The position numbers were made by a program, and so were the translations under genes. From Zhihengliuella salsuginis (GTDB lineage: Bacteria; Actinomycetota; Actinomycetes; Actinomycetales; Micrococcaceae): a stretch of DNA of 64,000 bases. The notes beneath the pieces were generated by a model. The model ran no database searches. It was not told where the DNA came from and saw only the letters and a program-made list of their open reading frames with translations. Positions 1 to 9,207 of the stretch are shown here, in pieces (positions within the stretch are counted from its first letter, which is position 1; each line of letters begins with the position of its first letter). The DNA is taken from NCBI RefSeq assembly GCF_014651715.1, contig NZ_BMXK01000006.1, positions 175,807 through 239,806 of the forward strand. The letters are read 5' to 3'.

Positions 1-692
1 CCCGCGAGGCGCAGGACGAGTTCGCGGCGCAGTCCCACCAGCTCGCCGCCAGGGCCTGGGACGAGGGGAAGTACGACAACCTCGTGGTCCCCGTCCCGCC
101 GGCGAACAAGCGCTCTTCCGAGGTCACACGCGACGAGACCGTCCGCCCCGACTCCACCGCCGAGGCCCTGGCCGGCCTGCGCACCGTCTTCCGCCCCGCC
201 GGGGACGGCACCGTCACGGCCGGCAACGCCTCGCCCATGAACGACGGCGCCTCCGCCGCCTGGCTCGGCTCCGAGGCCGCCGCCGGGGTTCTCGGGCTCG
301 ACCCGATCGCCAGGATCATCGGCCGCGGCACCTTCGCCAACGAGCCCCGGTACTTCGGCGAGGCGCCGGTCGAGGCTGCCAACCTGGCCCTCCGGCGCGC
401 GGGCCTCGCGTGGCCGGACATCGCCGCCGTCGAGCTCAACGAGGCCTTCGCCGCGCAGTCGATCGCGTGCCTCGACGCCTGGACCGCCGACGGGCTCTCG
501 AGCCCGGACATCGTCAACGCCTGGGGCGGCGCCATCGCCATCGGCCACCCGCTCGGCGCCTCCGGCCTCCGCGTGCTCGGCACGCTGGCCCGCCGCCTGC
601 AGGAATCGGGCGAGAGGTACGGCGTGGCGGCGCTGTGCATCGGCGTCGGCCAGGGCATCGCCGTCGTCCTCGAAAACGTCAACGCAAAGTAG
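1..692 (+). CDS. pcaF: Beta-ketoadipyl-CoA / acetyl-CoA thiolase, 5' end missing
   Basis: C-terminal part of a thiolase; the open frame runs in from the left edge (first full codon at base 3) and reads REAQDEFAAQSHQLAARAW, a typical mid-thiolase segment. About 230 of the usual 400 residues are present. The active-site His lies in GHPLGASG and the second catalytic Cys in CIGVGQG near the end; the nucleophilic N-terminal Cys is outside the window. It would cleave beta-ketoadipyl-CoA to succinyl-CoA and acetyl-CoA. The CoA-transferase genes 9 bp downstream support the aromatic (protocatechuate/catechol) role over a plain acetyl-CoA acetyltransferase. Confidence 0.88.
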   Translation, partial: REAQDEFAAQSHQLAARAWDEGKYDNLVVPVPPANKRSSEVTRDETVRPDSTAEALAGLRTVFRPAGDGTVTAGNASPMNDGASAAWLGSEAAAGVLGLDPIARIIGRGTFANEPRYFGEAPVEAANLALRRAGLAWPDIAAVELNEAFAAQSIACLDAWTADGLSSPDIVNAWGGAIAIGHPLGASGLRVLGTLARRLQESGERYGVAALCIGVGQGIAVVLENVNAK

Positions 693-701
693 GAGAGACA
701 C

Positions 702-1400
702 ATGGCACCACGGATCGCAGAGCACGCCGCGGACGCCGTCGCGCAGATCACCGACGGCTCCACCGTGCTGATCGGCGGGTTCGGCAACGCCGGCCAGCCC
801 ATGGAACTGATCGACGCGCTGCTCGAGTGCGGCGCCACCGGCCTGACGGTGGTGAACAACAACGCCGGCCAGGCCGACGCGGGCCTCGCGCTGCTCATCA
901 AGGAGCGCCGCGTCAAGAAGGTCATCTGCTCCTTCCCGCGGCAGTCGGACTCGTGGCACTTCGACGAGGCGTACCGGGCCGGCGAGCTCGAGCTCGAGCT
1001 CGTGCCGCAGGGCAACCTGGCCGAGCGCATCCGGGCCGCCGGCGCCGGCATCGGCGGGTTCTTCACGCCCACCGGCTACGGCACCATGCTGGCCGAGGGC
1101 AAGGAGACCCGCGAGATCGACGGCGTCGGGTACGTGTTCGAGACCCCGATCAAGGCGGACTTCGCCCTGATCAAGGCGCTGCGCGCCGACACGTTCGGCA
1201 ACCTCGTCTACCGCAAGACGGCCCGCAACTTCGGACCCGTCATGGCGACGGCGTCGAGCAACGCGATCGTCCAGGTCGACGAGATCGTGCCCGTCGGGCA
1301 GATCGACCCGGAGACCGTCGTGACCCCGGGCATCTACGTGGACACGGTGGTCGCGATCGAATCCGGCCCCACGCCGGCGCTGGCACCGAAGAAGAAGTAA
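702..1400 (+). CDS. pcaI: 3-oxoadipate CoA-transferase subunit A
   Basis: 232-residue alpha subunit of a class I CoA-transferase, with the glycine-rich CoA-binding loop GGFGNAGQP near residue 25 and the VVNNNAG segment near 50. With subunit B it moves CoA from succinyl-CoA to 3-oxoadipate. AGGAGAG sits 7 bp before the ATG. Only 9 bp separate it from the thiolase and 11 bp from subunit B, so all three form one operon. A succinyl-CoA:acetoacetate transferase would look much the same; the thiolase and the IclR regulator next door favour the beta-ketoadipate pathway. Confidence 0.85.
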   Translation: MAPRIAEHAADAVAQITDGSTVLIGGFGNAGQPMELIDALLECGATGLTVVNNNAGQADAGLALLIKERRVKKVICSFPRQSDSWHFDEAYRAGELELELVPQGNLAERIRAAGAGIGGFFTPTGYGTMLAEGKETREIDGVGYVFETPIKADFALIKALRADTFGNLVYRKTARNFGPVMATASSNAIVQVDEIVPVGQIDPETVVTPGIYVDTVVAIESGPTPALAPKKK

Positions 1401-1411
1401 GGAAGCGCACC

Positions 1412-2068
1412 ATGACGACGTTCACCACCACCGAGGCGGCCCTGACCCGCGACGAGATGGCTCAGCTGGTCGCCGCCGACATCCCCGCCGGCGCGTTCGT
1501 GAACCTGGGCATCGGCCAGCCGACCAACGTCTCCAACTTCCTCACCGACGAGCAGGGTGTCACCCTGCACACGGAGAACGGCATGCTGGGCATGGGCCCG
1601 GTCGCCGCGGAGGGGGAGGTCGACGGCGATCTCATCAACGCCGGCAAGATCCCGGTGACGGAGCTCGCCGGGGCCAGCTACTTCCACCACGCCGACTCGT
1701 TCGCGATGATGCGCGGCGGCCACCTGGACGTCTGCGTGCTCGGGGCTTTCCAGGTCTCGGCCGGCGGCGATCTCGCCAACTGGCACACCGGCGCCGAGGG
1801 CGCGATCCCGGCCGTCGGCGGGGCCATGGACCTGGCGATCGGCGCCAAGTCCACGTGGGTCATGATGAGCCTGTTCACCAAGGCCGACGACTCCAAGCTG
1901 GTCGAGGCCCTGACCTACCCCGTGACCGGGCTCGGCTGCGTCTCCCGGATCTACACCGAGCAGGCCGTGTTCCTCATCGACGGGGACGGCGTGCGGGTCC
2001 GTTCGAGTCACGGCACCACCTTCGAGGAGCTCGCCGCCCGCGTCCCGATCGAGCTGAAGCGCGCCTGA
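1412..2068 (+). CDS. pcaJ: 3-oxoadipate CoA-transferase subunit B
   Basis: 218-residue beta subunit. The catalytic glutamate is in HTENGMLGMGP and the GIGQPTNVSNF segment lies near residue 35. The open frame extends far upstream of 1412, but that part overlaps subunit A in another frame and has no family match; the ATG at 1412 follows GGAAGCG and gives the family's normal N-terminus. It pairs with the preceding gene as the A/B heteromer and is followed 19 bp later by the regulator. Confidence 0.86.
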   Translation: MTTFTTTEAALTRDEMAQLVAADIPAGAFVNLGIGQPTNVSNFLTDEQGVTLHTENGMLGMGPVAAEGEVDGDLINAGKIPVTELAGASYFHHADSFAMMRGGHLDVCVLGAFQVSAGGDLANWHTGAEGAIPAVGGAMDLAIGAKSTWVMMSLFTKADDSKLVEALTYPVTGLGCVSRIYTEQAVFLIDGDGVRVRSSHGTTFEELAARVPIELKRA

Positions 2069-2087
2069 TTCGGTAGCCTGAACTCCT

Positions 2088-2942
2088 ATGTCCGAGTCAG
2101 CGAACACCGGTGCGCCGGCCGCGGCGGGTGAGAACCCGTCGTCGTACTACGTCCAGTCGCTCGAGCGCGGGCTCGAGGTGATCCGCGCGTTCGACGCGGA
2201 GCACCCGTCCATGACGCTCACGGATGTCGCGCGGGTGACGGGGCTGACCCGGGCGACGGCCCGCCGGTTCCTGCTCACGCTCACGGACCTCGGCTACGTG
2301 CGCACGGATGGGAAGCACTTCGAGCTGACCGCCCGCGTGCTGCGCCTCGGGTACGCGTTCGTCTCCAGCCACGACCTGCCGCAGCTGGCCGAGCCCGTGC
2401 TCGAGGAGCTCTCGGCCGCGGTCGGCGAGTCCGCGTCGGCGTCCGTGCTCGACGGCGACCAGGTGGTCTACATCGCGCGCGTCCACACCCGCCGCATCAT
2501 GCGCGTCGGCATCTCCGTGGGCACGCGGTTCCCCGCCTACGCCACCAGCATGGGGCGGGTGCTGCTCGCCTTCTCCGGCGACCCGCACGGCGCGGGCGGT
2601 CGCGGCGGGGAGGACGACGTCGTCGCGCGCCTGACCGCCGGCGGCGGGCTGGCCGCGCTGACCGAGAACACGATCACCGCCCCCGACGAGCTGCGCGCCG
2701 AGCTGGAGCGCGTGCGCGAGCAGGGCTGGTGCCTGGTGGACCAGGAGCTCGAACGGGGCCTGAGCTCGCTGGCCGTCCCCGTGCGCGGGCCCGGCGGCCG
2801 GGTGGTCGCCGCGCTCAACGTGTCGATGAGCGTCGGCGGACCCGGCGCCGGGGACACCGCCCGGGAACGGGCCGCGACCCTGCTGCCGCAGCTCGAGGAG
2901 GCCGCCGCGCAGGTGGAGGAGGCGCTGGCCCTCCAGCGCTAG
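2088..2942 (+). CDS. pcaR: IclR-family regulator, PcaR/PcaU-like
   Basis: 284 residues: N-terminal winged helix-turn-helix (about 25-85, with [19 protein letters not shown]) and a C-terminal IclR effector domain ([14 protein letters not shown] through SSLAVPVRG). The [17 protein letters not shown] start is characteristic of the PcaR/PcaU/PobR branch, which senses beta-ketoadipate or protocatechuate. It closes the pca operon, 19 bp after the CoA-transferase, so it is probably co-transcribed with its targets. Its stop codon overlaps the stop of the convergent flavin oxidoreductase by 4 bp. The exact effector is inferred from context. Confidence 0.8.
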   Translation: MSESANTGAPAAAGENPSSYYVQSLERGLEVIRAFDAEHPSMTLTDVARVTGLTRATARRFLLTLTDLGYVRTDGKHFELTARVLRLGYAFVSSHDLPQLAEPVLEELSAAVGESASASVLDGDQVVYIARVHTRRIMRVGISVGTRFPAYATSMGRVLLAFSGDPHGAGGRGGEDDVVARLTAGGGLAALTENTITAPDELRAELERVREQGWCLVDQELERGLSSLAVPVRGPGGRVVAALNVSMSVGGPGAGDTARERAATLLPQLEEAAAQVEEALALQR

Positions 2943-3949
2943 GGAGCGGTGAGGCCCGCGGCCTCGGCCGTGATGCGCAGGGAGTTCAGGCGGGCGTCGG
3001 CCTCGATGGGCGACTGCACGGTGATCAGCTCGTCCGCGTCCGCCGTCTGCGCGAACTGCTCCAGGTACTCGCCGACCGCCTCCGTGGTCCCGACCGCGGT
3101 GTACTTGAGCATCTTCAGGATCTGCTCGCCGGCCGGCGACGCCATGACCATGTCGAGTTCGTCTTCGGTGAACGGCACGTCCCGGTTGCGCCCGACGAAC
3201 CGCTGCACGCGGTCGCGCCGGACCTGCTCCATGAGCTCGGACGCCTCCGCGTTGGTGTCCGCGGCGACGACGCCGACGCCGGCGATCACGTAGGGCTCGG
3301 ACAGCTGTTCGGACGGCTGGAAGTTCTCCCGGTAGACCCGCACGGCCTGCTGGAGGGCGTCGGGTGCGAAGTGGGAGGCGAAGGAGTACGGCAGGCCCAG
3401 CTGGGCGGCCAGCTGCGCGCCGAAGAGGCTCGAGCCCAGGATGTACAGCGGCACATTGGTGCCGTATCCCGGGTACGCGTTGACGCCCTTGATGCGGGAT
3501 TCCGTGCCGAAGTAGGCCTGCAGCTCCAGGACGTCGTGGGGGAAGGACTCCGCCGAGGCGGGGTCTCGGCGCAGGGCCTGGAACGTCAGCTGGTCGCTGC
3601 CGGGCGCGCGGCCGAGCCCGAGATCGATCCGGTCGCCGTAGAGGGTCGCCAGGGTGCCGAACTGCTCGGCGATGACCAGAGGGGAGTGGTTCGGCAGCAT
3701 GATGCCGCCGGCGCCCAGGCGGATGGTGGACGTCTGCGTGGCGACGTGGCCGATCAGGACGCTGGTGGCGCTCGAGGCGATGGACGGCATGTTGTGGTGC
3801 TCCGCGTACCAGACGCGGTGGAAGCCGAGCTTCTCGGCCGTCTGCGCAAGGACGACGGACTCGGCGAAGGAGGCCGCGACCTCGCCGGGGCCGGAGGTCG
3901 CGCTGGAACGGATGGGGGCCAGATCAAGGACAGATAGGGTTGGGCTCAC
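2939..3949 (-). CDS. LLM-class flavin-dependent oxidoreductase (luciferase-like)
   Basis: 336 residues with the luciferase-like monooxygenase fold. The [16 protein letters not shown] segment (residues 46-60) and the [23 protein letters not shown] region are hallmarks of the group close to alkanal-monooxygenase/LuxA-like proteins that use FMN or F420. The substrate cannot be told. It stands alone on the minus strand, convergent with the regulator. The ATG at 3949 gives the standard short N-terminus of the family; the divergent monooxygenase begins 78 bp away, so the short gap should hold both promoters. Confidence 0.8.
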   Translation of the reverse strand: MSPTLSVLDLAPIRSSATSGPGEVAASFAESVVLAQTAEKLGFHRVWYAEHHNMPSIASSATSVLIGHVATQTSTIRLGAGGIMLPNHSPLVIAEQFGTLATLYGDRIDLGLGRAPGSDQLTFQALRRDPASAESFPHDVLELQAYFGTESRIKGVNAYPGYGTNVPLYILGSSLFGAQLAAQLGLPYSFASHFAPDALQQAVRVYRENFQPSEQLSEPYVIAGVGVVAADTNAEASELMEQVRRDRVQRFVGRNRDVPFTEDELDMVMASPAGEQILKMLKYTAVGTTEAVGEYLEQFAQTADADELITVQSPIEADARLNSLRITAEAAGLTAP

Positions 3950-4027
3950 TCAGGTGCCAACCGTGCGGCGCCCGACTTCATTCCCGGCGTCGCCCTATTC
4001 CGGGACAAACCCGATGAGAGGCTGGTC

Positions 4028-4324
4028 ATGTCCACCACCGAACACGCCGTCCTGCCCGTGGTTCCCGGGCGGGAGGCGGCCTTCGAAGCGGCGTTCGCCG
4101 AGGCCCGGCCGATCATCTCGTCGATGCCGGGCTGCCTGGAGGTCCGGCTCCTGCGCTGCGCCGAGGACGCCTCGAAGTACCTGCTGCTGGTCGAGTGGGA
4201 GAGCATCGAGCACCACACCGAGGGTTTCCGTGGTTCCGCCGGGTACGAGCGGTGGAAGGAGCTGCTGCACCGCTTCTACGACCCGTTCCCGCTCGTCGAG
4301 CACTTCGAGGAGGTCGGCGCTTAA
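4028..4324 (+). CDS. Antibiotic-biosynthesis-monooxygenase (ABM) domain protein
   Basis: 98-residue single-domain ABM protein (ferredoxin-like alpha/beta barrel, normally a dimer). Visible features are VVPGREAAFEAAFAEARPIISSMPGC and the LLVEWESIEHH strand. Members are cofactor-free quinol or heme-related monooxygenases; this one is not assignable further. GAGAGG precedes the ATG. It lies divergent to the flavin oxidoreductase and ends 6 bp before a strong hairpin terminator. A second ABM protein begins at the right edge of the window. Confidence 0.7.
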   Translation: MSTTEHAVLPVVPGREAAFEAAFAEARPIISSMPGCLEVRLLRCAEDASKYLLLVEWESIEHHTEGFRGSAGYERWKELLHRFYDPFPLVEHFEEVGA

Positions 4325-4330
4325 ACGCGT

Positions 4331-4360
4331 AGGGCGCCCCACCAGATGGTGGGGCGCCCT
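4331..4360 (+). terminator. Perfect 14-bp hairpin, probably a two-way terminator
   Basis: AGGGCGCCCCACCA at 4331-4344 pairs exactly with 4347-4360 across a 2-base gap. It sits just after the ABM gene and 66 bp beyond the stop of the convergent cold-shock gene. A second, 14-bp perfect palindrome (GCGGACTAGTCCGC, 4372-4385) lies between it and the cold-shock stop. Confidence 0.75.
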
Positions 4361-4426
4361 AGCTGCCGTCGGCGGACTAGTCCGCGTCGTCGGCGAAAGC
4401 TAAACGAAGGCCGTGAGGCCGTTCAC

Positions 4427-4630
4427 TTAGACCGGGCGGATGTTCTCCGCCTGCAGGCCCTTCTGGCCCTGGGTGACGTCGAACTCGACGCGCTGACCCT
4501 CGTCCAGCGAACGGAAGCCGTTCGACTGGATTGCCGAGTAGTGAGCGAACACGTCGGCGGAGCCGTCCTCAGGAGCGATGAAGCCGAAGCCCTTTTCCGG
4601 GTTGAACCACTTGACAGTACCTGTTGCCAT
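4427..4630 (-). CDS. cspA: Cold-shock protein, CspA family
   Basis: 67-residue single cold-shock domain starting [18 protein letters not shown], with RNP1 (KGFGFI) and an RNP2-like DVFAHYSAI. It binds single-stranded RNA/DNA and acts as an RNA chaperone. The frame stays open 12 codons upstream, but the ATG at 4630 follows AAAGGACA on the coding strand and gives the exact family N-terminus. Standalone gene with a long upstream region, as is common for cold-shock genes. Confidence 0.93.
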   Translation of the reverse strand: MATGTVKWFNPEKGFGFIAPEDGSADVFAHYSAIQSNGFRSLDEGQRVEFDVTQGQKGLQAENIRPV

Positions 4631-4985
4631 GATGTTTGTCCTTTCAAGACATTGCACGCGAGACAAAGCACGCTGGTGCGCGGGTTGTGTGACCGCAAGG
4701 TGCGCGGCCTACGCGTAGCTGCGGGAAGTTCACCGCGAATTACAACGGTCAAGCCTGCAAAGGACATGGCACTGCAAATACTGCGTGAAAAACTACGACT
4801 ACTACAGCTCCAACAGTACGCGATAAATGCCGGGGAATATACCCCTTGCCACAAATCAGTCGTCTTTTCTTCTCAGCGGACCCCTCGGAGGGGCCCTTCA
4901 GCCCGGGTTTCAGGCCGAAATCGCGGCGCCGGGTCGTCCTGTTCGACGTGTCGACGCCGCGTTCGGGCGGGAGGCCGCAGCGGGT
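4631..4985 (-). promoter_or_regulatory. Upstream/leader region of the cold-shock gene
   Basis: 355 bp without a convincing gene, ending at the stop of the convergent-side chelatase gene. Bases 4740-4860 are clearly AT-richer than the surroundings and include a GGGG-AATATA-CCCC hairpin (4832-4845), whose minus strand reads TATATT and could be a -10 element. The layout fits a long 5' untranslated leader for cspA, but no family-specific leader structure was recognised. Confidence 0.35.
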
Positions 4986-5780
4986 CTACGGCTGGTCGTA
5001 GCGGTCAAGGACGATATCGACGAGTTCCCGGGGGACCGGGAGACCGGGGACGAGCAGCGGCTCGGCGACGATGTCGGCATCGGATCCGGCGACGAGGGCG
5101 GCGAAGTGCCCCGGAGCCATGAGATAGGTCGAGACGACGACGCGGCCCCGGCGCTGACGCGAGCCGAACCAGCCGCGCTGCGTGCGTGCCCGGGCGCTCG
5201 CCACGGCGGCCCCGACCGACGGATCGGCCGCCGAGACGAAGGCCGCCTCCACCTTCGCGCCGACCCTCTGCGCGAGCAGCCCGGCCATCGCGCGGCAGTC
5301 GGCGACTCCCTGGGGGTCCGTCGACCCGGCGCACGCCATGACGATCTGGTCGCCCCTGCGCACGCCCGCCTCGCGCAGGCGCAGCGCCAGGACGTCCGCC
5401 AGGCGCGGGTCCGGACCGAGGGCGCGGGTCACGGTGGTCCCCTCAGCGGCGTCGGCAGCCTCGGCGAGGTCGTGGCGGGTGTGATACCCGGTCGAGAGCA
5501 GCAGCGGGACGATCCGCGGGCGCGGGCCCGCGGCCGAGAGCACGGCCGGCACGTCGGGCGTCTGGACGTCGACGAAGGCCTCGGCGATCCGCAGGCCGGG
5601 CCGGGCCGCGGCGACGGCCTCGACCAGGGCGCGGATCGCGCGTTGGCCGGAGGGGCTCCCCGTGCCGTGCGAGGCGGCGACGAGCGTGCCGGCCTCGACC
5701 TGCGGAACCCACCCGGTCCAGGCGTCGTTCGCCGACGGCGAGTGGTTCGCGTCTGTTCGCGACATCAGTGCGGCTCCCAT
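4986..5780 (-). CDS. Sirohydrochlorin chelatase (CbiX/SirB-like)
   Basis: 264 residues with two CbiX-type halves: the first has LVAASHGTGSPSGQRAI (chelating His) and LLLSTGYHTRHDL, the second VMACAGSTDPQG and STYLMAPGHF. It should insert Fe2+ into sirohydrochlorin to give siroheme, the cofactor of NirB. The ATG at 5780 is 2 bp after the nirD stop; a second ATG 15 bp on (5765) is also possible. Translational coupling to nirD and the methyltransferase across the divergent promoter region make the siroheme role more likely than a cobalt chelatase of B12 synthesis. Confidence 0.82.
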   Translation of the reverse strand: MGAALMSRTDANHSPSANDAWTGWVPQVEAGTLVAASHGTGSPSGQRAIRALVEAVAAARPGLRIAEAFVDVQTPDVPAVLSAAGPRPRIVPLLLSTGYHTRHDLAEAADAAEGTTVTRALGPDPRLADVLALRLREAGVRRGDQIVMACAGSTDPQGVADCRAMAGLLAQRVGAKVEAAFVSAADPSVGAAVASARARTQRGWFGSRQRRGRVVVSTYLMAPGHFAALVAGSDADIVAEPLLVPGLPVPRELVDIVLDRYDQP

Positions 5781-5782
5781 CG

Positions 5783-6151
5783 TTATCCCAACCCCACCAT
5801 CACGCGGGACGACTCGACCCGGACGGGGTAGACGAGAAGGTCGACGTCGTCCGCGTTCAGGCAGTCTCCCGTGTCCAGCCGGTAGACCTCTTTGTGCAGC
5901 GGGCTGGCGATCGTCTTGACGATCTCGCCGTCGACGCTTCGGCTGCCCATGATGCCGCGAGACATTACCTGAGCCCCCGTGCCCGGGCACTTCTGCGTTA
6001 CGGCGAACAACGAGCCGTCCGCGAAGCGCAGCAGGGCGATCTGCGTCCCGTCGATCCATGCGGCCTCGCCCCAGCCGGGCTTCAGGTCGTCCAGCCAGCA
6101 GGCCTCGACCCAAGTGGATACGTGTGCTGCCTCGTCGATCAGAATCGTCAT
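5783..6151 (-). CDS. nirD: Nitrite reductase (NADH) small subunit
   Basis: 122 residues, Rieske-like fold. As usual for NirD it lacks the iron-sulfur ligands: the first loop reads KCPGTGAQ instead of CxH and the second ASPLHKEVYRLDTG instead of CxxH. It partners NirB in the reduction of nitrite to ammonium in the cytoplasm. The ATG at 6151 follows GGAGGAG; the frame is open 17 codons further up but without family similarity. Unusually, it is not downstream of nirB but divergent from it, with the chelatase 2 bp behind. Confidence 0.88.
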   Translation of the reverse strand: MTILIDEAAHVSTWVEACWLDDLKPGWGEAAWIDGTQIALLRFADGSLFAVTQKCPGTGAQVMSRGIMGSRSVDGEIVKTIASPLHKEVYRLDTGDCLNADDVDLLVYPVRVESSRVMVGLG

Positions 6152-6510
6152 GTCGGGCTCCTCCGTGGTTGCTCGGGTGGTGCTTCGTTCGGGGTCGGGC
6201 ACCAGCCTAGGAAGGCCTTGTTACAGGTGGGGAGCGCGACCCGTATCGCCCCGGTAAACCGCGTCTCACGCGTTCCGCGGCCGGCGCGTGAGGCGAGGAA
6301 CCCGCGCGATCGCGACCCCGGACGGTTGTTTCGACGGCGTTTCGCAGCGCTCACCCGGGCGGCGGTGCGGGGCAGAGAAGATGTTTCCCGTGCGTGACAC
6401 CCCGGACACTGCCGGGCAAATCCGGGTCCCTAGGTTGGAGGGCAGTGAATCAACAGGCGCCGGTCCGCCAGGCCGCGCCGCACCGCCTCTTCCAACCAAG
6501 CGAGGGAACC
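6152..6510. promoter_or_regulatory. Divergent nirD / nirB control region
   Basis: 359 bp between the nirD and nirB start codons and free of plausible genes. It holds the phased GTTTC/GTGAC array described separately (6328-6398). A lone GTTAC with a weak partner GGAGC six bases on lies at 6220-6235, nearer nirD. Clear -35/-10 pairs were not identified. Confidence 0.6.
6328..6398. promoter_or_regulatory. GlnR-type box array upstream of nirB
   Basis: Five pentamers resembling GlnR half-sites lie on one 11-bp phase: GTTTC at 6328, GTTTC at 6339, CTCAC at 6350, GTTTC at 6383 and GTGAC at 6394. On the minus strand the last pair reads GTCAC-N6-GAAAC, which matches the streptomycete/mycobacterial GlnR pattern gTnAc-N6-GaAAc. 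GlnR is known to control nirB in those groups. The array ends 112 bp before the nirB start. Confidence 0.6.
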
Positions 6511-9207
6511 ATGAGCAACGCCACCAGCACGGGCACCCGCCGGATCGTCGTCGTCGGGGGCGGCCCCGCCGCGCACCGCTTCACCGACGCCATGTCCGCC
6601 CGCGGCCTCGCCGGATCGCACGTGACCGTCCTGACCGAGGAGGCGCACGTCCCCTACGACCGCGTGGCACTGTCGCAGGCGCTCACCCGGACCGACGTCG
6701 ACCTGACCTTCGACGCGGACCTCTGGGGGAACGAGGGGATCGAGCTGGTGCGCGGGGCCCGCGTCGTCGACCTGGACCTCGGATCCAAAGAGGCGGTCAC
6801 CGACGATGGCCGCCGCTTCCCCTACGACGAGCTGGTCCTCGCCACCGGCTCCAACGCGGCGACCCTCCCGATCCCCGGCAGCGAGCACACCCACGTGTAC
6901 CGCTACCTGGAGGACGTCTGGAACATCAACCGGGAGATCGCCGAGCTCACCGAGAAGTACGGCCGGACCATCAACGCGGTCACCATCGGCGGCGGACTGC
7001 TCGGCCTGGAGGCCGCCGCCGGCGTCCAGTCCCTGGGCGCCAGACCGATCGTGATCGACGGCGGCTCCTGGCTCATGGGCACCCAGCTCGACGAGGGCGC
7101 CGGACAGGCCATGGGCCGGCTGATCGCCGGGAAGGGGCTCGAGGTCCACAGCGGCGTCTTCCCGTCCAAGGTCCTCACCGAGGAGGCCGACGGCGAGGAG
7201 CGCGTGACCGGCGTCGAAATGGCCGACGGCCGCGTCATCGACGCCGACATGGTGATCGTCTCCATCGGCGTGCGGCCGCGCGACGAGCTGGCCCGCACGC
7301 TCAACAACCGGGCCAGGGAGGCCGCAGCGCTCGCCGCCGGCAAAACCGTCGACGACCTCGAGGGCACCGACCAGGAGCCGGCCGAGGACTACACGCCGGT
7401 GTTCCGCATGGGGCCGCGCGGCGGCGTCGTCATCGACGAGACGTGCGCGACCGACGTGGAGAACGTCTGGGCCGTGGGCGAGGTCGCCAACTTCGGCGGA
7501 TTCTGCATCGGCCTGGTCGCCCCCGCCAACACGATGGCGGAGATCGCCGCGGACCGCCTCGCTGGTGGCGACGCCGAGTTCGGCGGGTTCGACACCGCCA
7601 CCAAGCTCAAGCTCTCCGGGGTCGACGTCGCGAGCTTCGGCGACGCGTTCGCGAAGGCCGAGGGCGCGCTCGAGGTCGTCTACGCGGACCCCGCCCGCGG
7701 CGTCTACCAGAAGCTCGTCGTCAGCGACGACGCGAAGACCCTGCTCGGCGGCATCTTCGTCGGCGACGCCGCCCCCTACACGTCGCTGCGCCCGCTGCTC
7801 GGGCGCGAGCTGCCCGGTGAGCCCGGCGCCTACCTGTCGGCGGCCGGCGGCGGCGACGCCCCGGACACCGAGCTGCCCGACGACGCCACCCTGTGCTCCT
7901 GCAACAACGTCACCGCCGGCACCATCCGCGACACCGTCGGCGGCTGCGGCACGTGCGAGGGGCGGGAACCGGTGCAGGACCTGGCCGGGGTGAAGGGGTG
8001 CACCAAGGCCGGAACCTCGTGCGGCTCCTGCGTCCCGATGCTCAAGAAGCTCATCGAGAAGGAGCTGACCAGGAACGGCGTCGAGGTCTCCAAGGCCGTC
8101 TGCGAGCACATCGAGTTCTCCCGCGCGGAGCTCTTCGAGGCGGTCCGGCTGGCCGACCTGCACTCGTTCGAGGCCGTCATGGAGCGCTTCGGGACCGGCC
8201 TCGGCTGCGACATCTGCAAGCCCGCCATCGCGAACATCCTCGCCTCCCAGCACAACGCCCACCCGCTCGACGGCGACCTCGGCGGCCTGCAGGACACCAA
8301 CGACCGCGCGCTGGCGAACATGCAGAAGGACGGCACCTACTCGGTGGTCCCGCGCATCCCCGGCGGCGAGATCACCCCCGAGAAGCTCGGCGTGATCGCG
8401 AACGTCGCCCAGAAGTACGGGCTCTACACCAAGCTCACCGGCGGCCTGCGCATCGACATGTTCGGCGCGCGGCTCGAGCAGTTGCCGGAGATCTGGAAGG
8501 AGCTCGTCGAGGCCGGCTTCGAATCCGGTCAGGCCTACGGCAAGTCCCTGCGCACGGTCAAGGGCTGCGTCGGCTCGTCGTGGTGCCGCTACGGCGTGCA
8601 GGACTCGGTCAGGATGGCCATCGATCTGGAACTGCGCTACCGCGGCCTGCGGTCGCCGCACAAACTCAAGATGGGCGTCTCCGGTTGCGCCCGCGAATGC
8701 GCGGAGGCCAAGGGCAAGGACGTCGGCGTCATCGCGACGGAAGCCGGCTGGAACCTGTACGTCGGCGGCAACGGCGGCGCCAACCCGGCCCACGCCAAGC
8801 TGCTGGCCAAGGATCTGGACGACAAGACCCTGCTGAAGTACATCGACCGCTTCTTCATGTATTACATCCGAACCGCTGATCGTCTGCAGCGCACGGCACA
8901 CTGGATGGATGACCTGGATGGCGGCATCGAGCACGTGTACTCCGTCGTGGTCGAGGATTCCCTCGGCCTCGGCGAGGAGCTGGAAGCTGCCATGAATCGC
9001 CACGTGGAGGGCTACGAGGATGAGTGGGCGGCGACGCTGAAGGATCCGGAGCGCCTGCGCCGCTTCCGTTCCTTCGTGAACGCACCCGACCAGAAGGACG
9101 AGACCCTCGCCTACGTCGAGGAGCGCGGTCAGAAGCGTCCAGCCGGCCCGGTCCCGCTCGGTGCCTCGATCCCGGTCGGCGCCCCCGCCGGCGGTGCGGC
9201 GTCATGA
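6511..9207 (+). CDS. nirB: Assimilatory nitrite reductase (NADH) large subunit
   Basis: 898 residues. Order: FAD/NAD-binding pyridine nucleotide oxidoreductase (about 10-320, starting IVVVGGGPAAHRF), a BFD-like [2Fe-2S] domain (CSCNNVTAGTI to TSCGSC, with about 15 extra residues between its Cys pairs), then the siroheme/[4Fe-4S] reductase domain with GCVGSSWCRYG and GCARECAEA supplying the four cluster cysteines. It reduces nitrite to ammonium with NADH. The ATG at 6511 after CGAGGGAA gives the true N-terminus. The stop overlaps the next start as ATGA. Confidence 0.95.
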   Translation: MSNATSTGTRRIVVVGGGPAAHRFTDAMSARGLAGSHVTVLTEEAHVPYDRVALSQALTRTDVDLTFDADLWGNEGIELVRGARVVDLDLGSKEAVTDDGRRFPYDELVLATGSNAATLPIPGSEHTHVYRYLEDVWNINREIAELTEKYGRTINAVTIGGGLLGLEAAAGVQSLGARPIVIDGGSWLMGTQLDEGAGQAMGRLIAGKGLEVHSGVFPSKVLTEEADGEERVTGVEMADGRVIDADMVIVSIGVRPRDELARTLNNRAREAAALAAGKTVDDLEGTDQEPAEDYTPVFRMGPRGGVVIDETCATDVENVWAVGEVANFGGFCIGLVAPANTMAEIAADRLAGGDAEFGGFDTATKLKLSGVDVASFGDAFAKAEGALEVVYADPARGVYQKLVVSDDAKTLLGGIFVGDAAPYTSLRPLLGRELPGEPGAYLSAAGGGDAPDTELPDDATLCSCNNVTAGTIRDTVGGCGTCEGREPVQDLAGVKGCTKAGTSCGSCVPMLKKLIEKELTRNGVEVSKAVCEHIEFSRAELFEAVRLADLHSFEAVMERFGTGLGCDICKPAIANILASQHNAHPLDGDLGGLQDTNDRALANMQKDGTYSVVPRIPGGEITPEKLGVIANVAQKYGLYTKLTGGLRIDMFGARLEQLPEIWKELVEAGFESGQAYGKSLRTVKGCVGSSWCRYGVQDSVRMAIDLELRYRGLRSPHKLKMGVSGCARECAEAKGKDVGVIATEAGWNLYVGGNGGANPAHAKLLAKDLDDKTLLKYIDRFFMYYIRTADRLQRTAHWMDDLDGGIEHVYSVVVEDSLGLGEELEAAMNRHVEGYEDEWAATLKDPERLRRFRSFVNAPDQKDETLAYVEERGQKRPAGPVPLGASIPVGAPAGGAAS

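Noticed and set aside
410..1411. N-terminal extension of the CoA-transferase B frame
   Set aside because: Arg-rich sequence overlapping thiolase and subunit A in another frame; the real start at 1412 has a ribosome site and the family N-terminus.
6430..9003. Long minus-strand frame opposite nirB
   Set aside because: Antisense shadow; nirB is complete with all cofactor motifs on the other strand.
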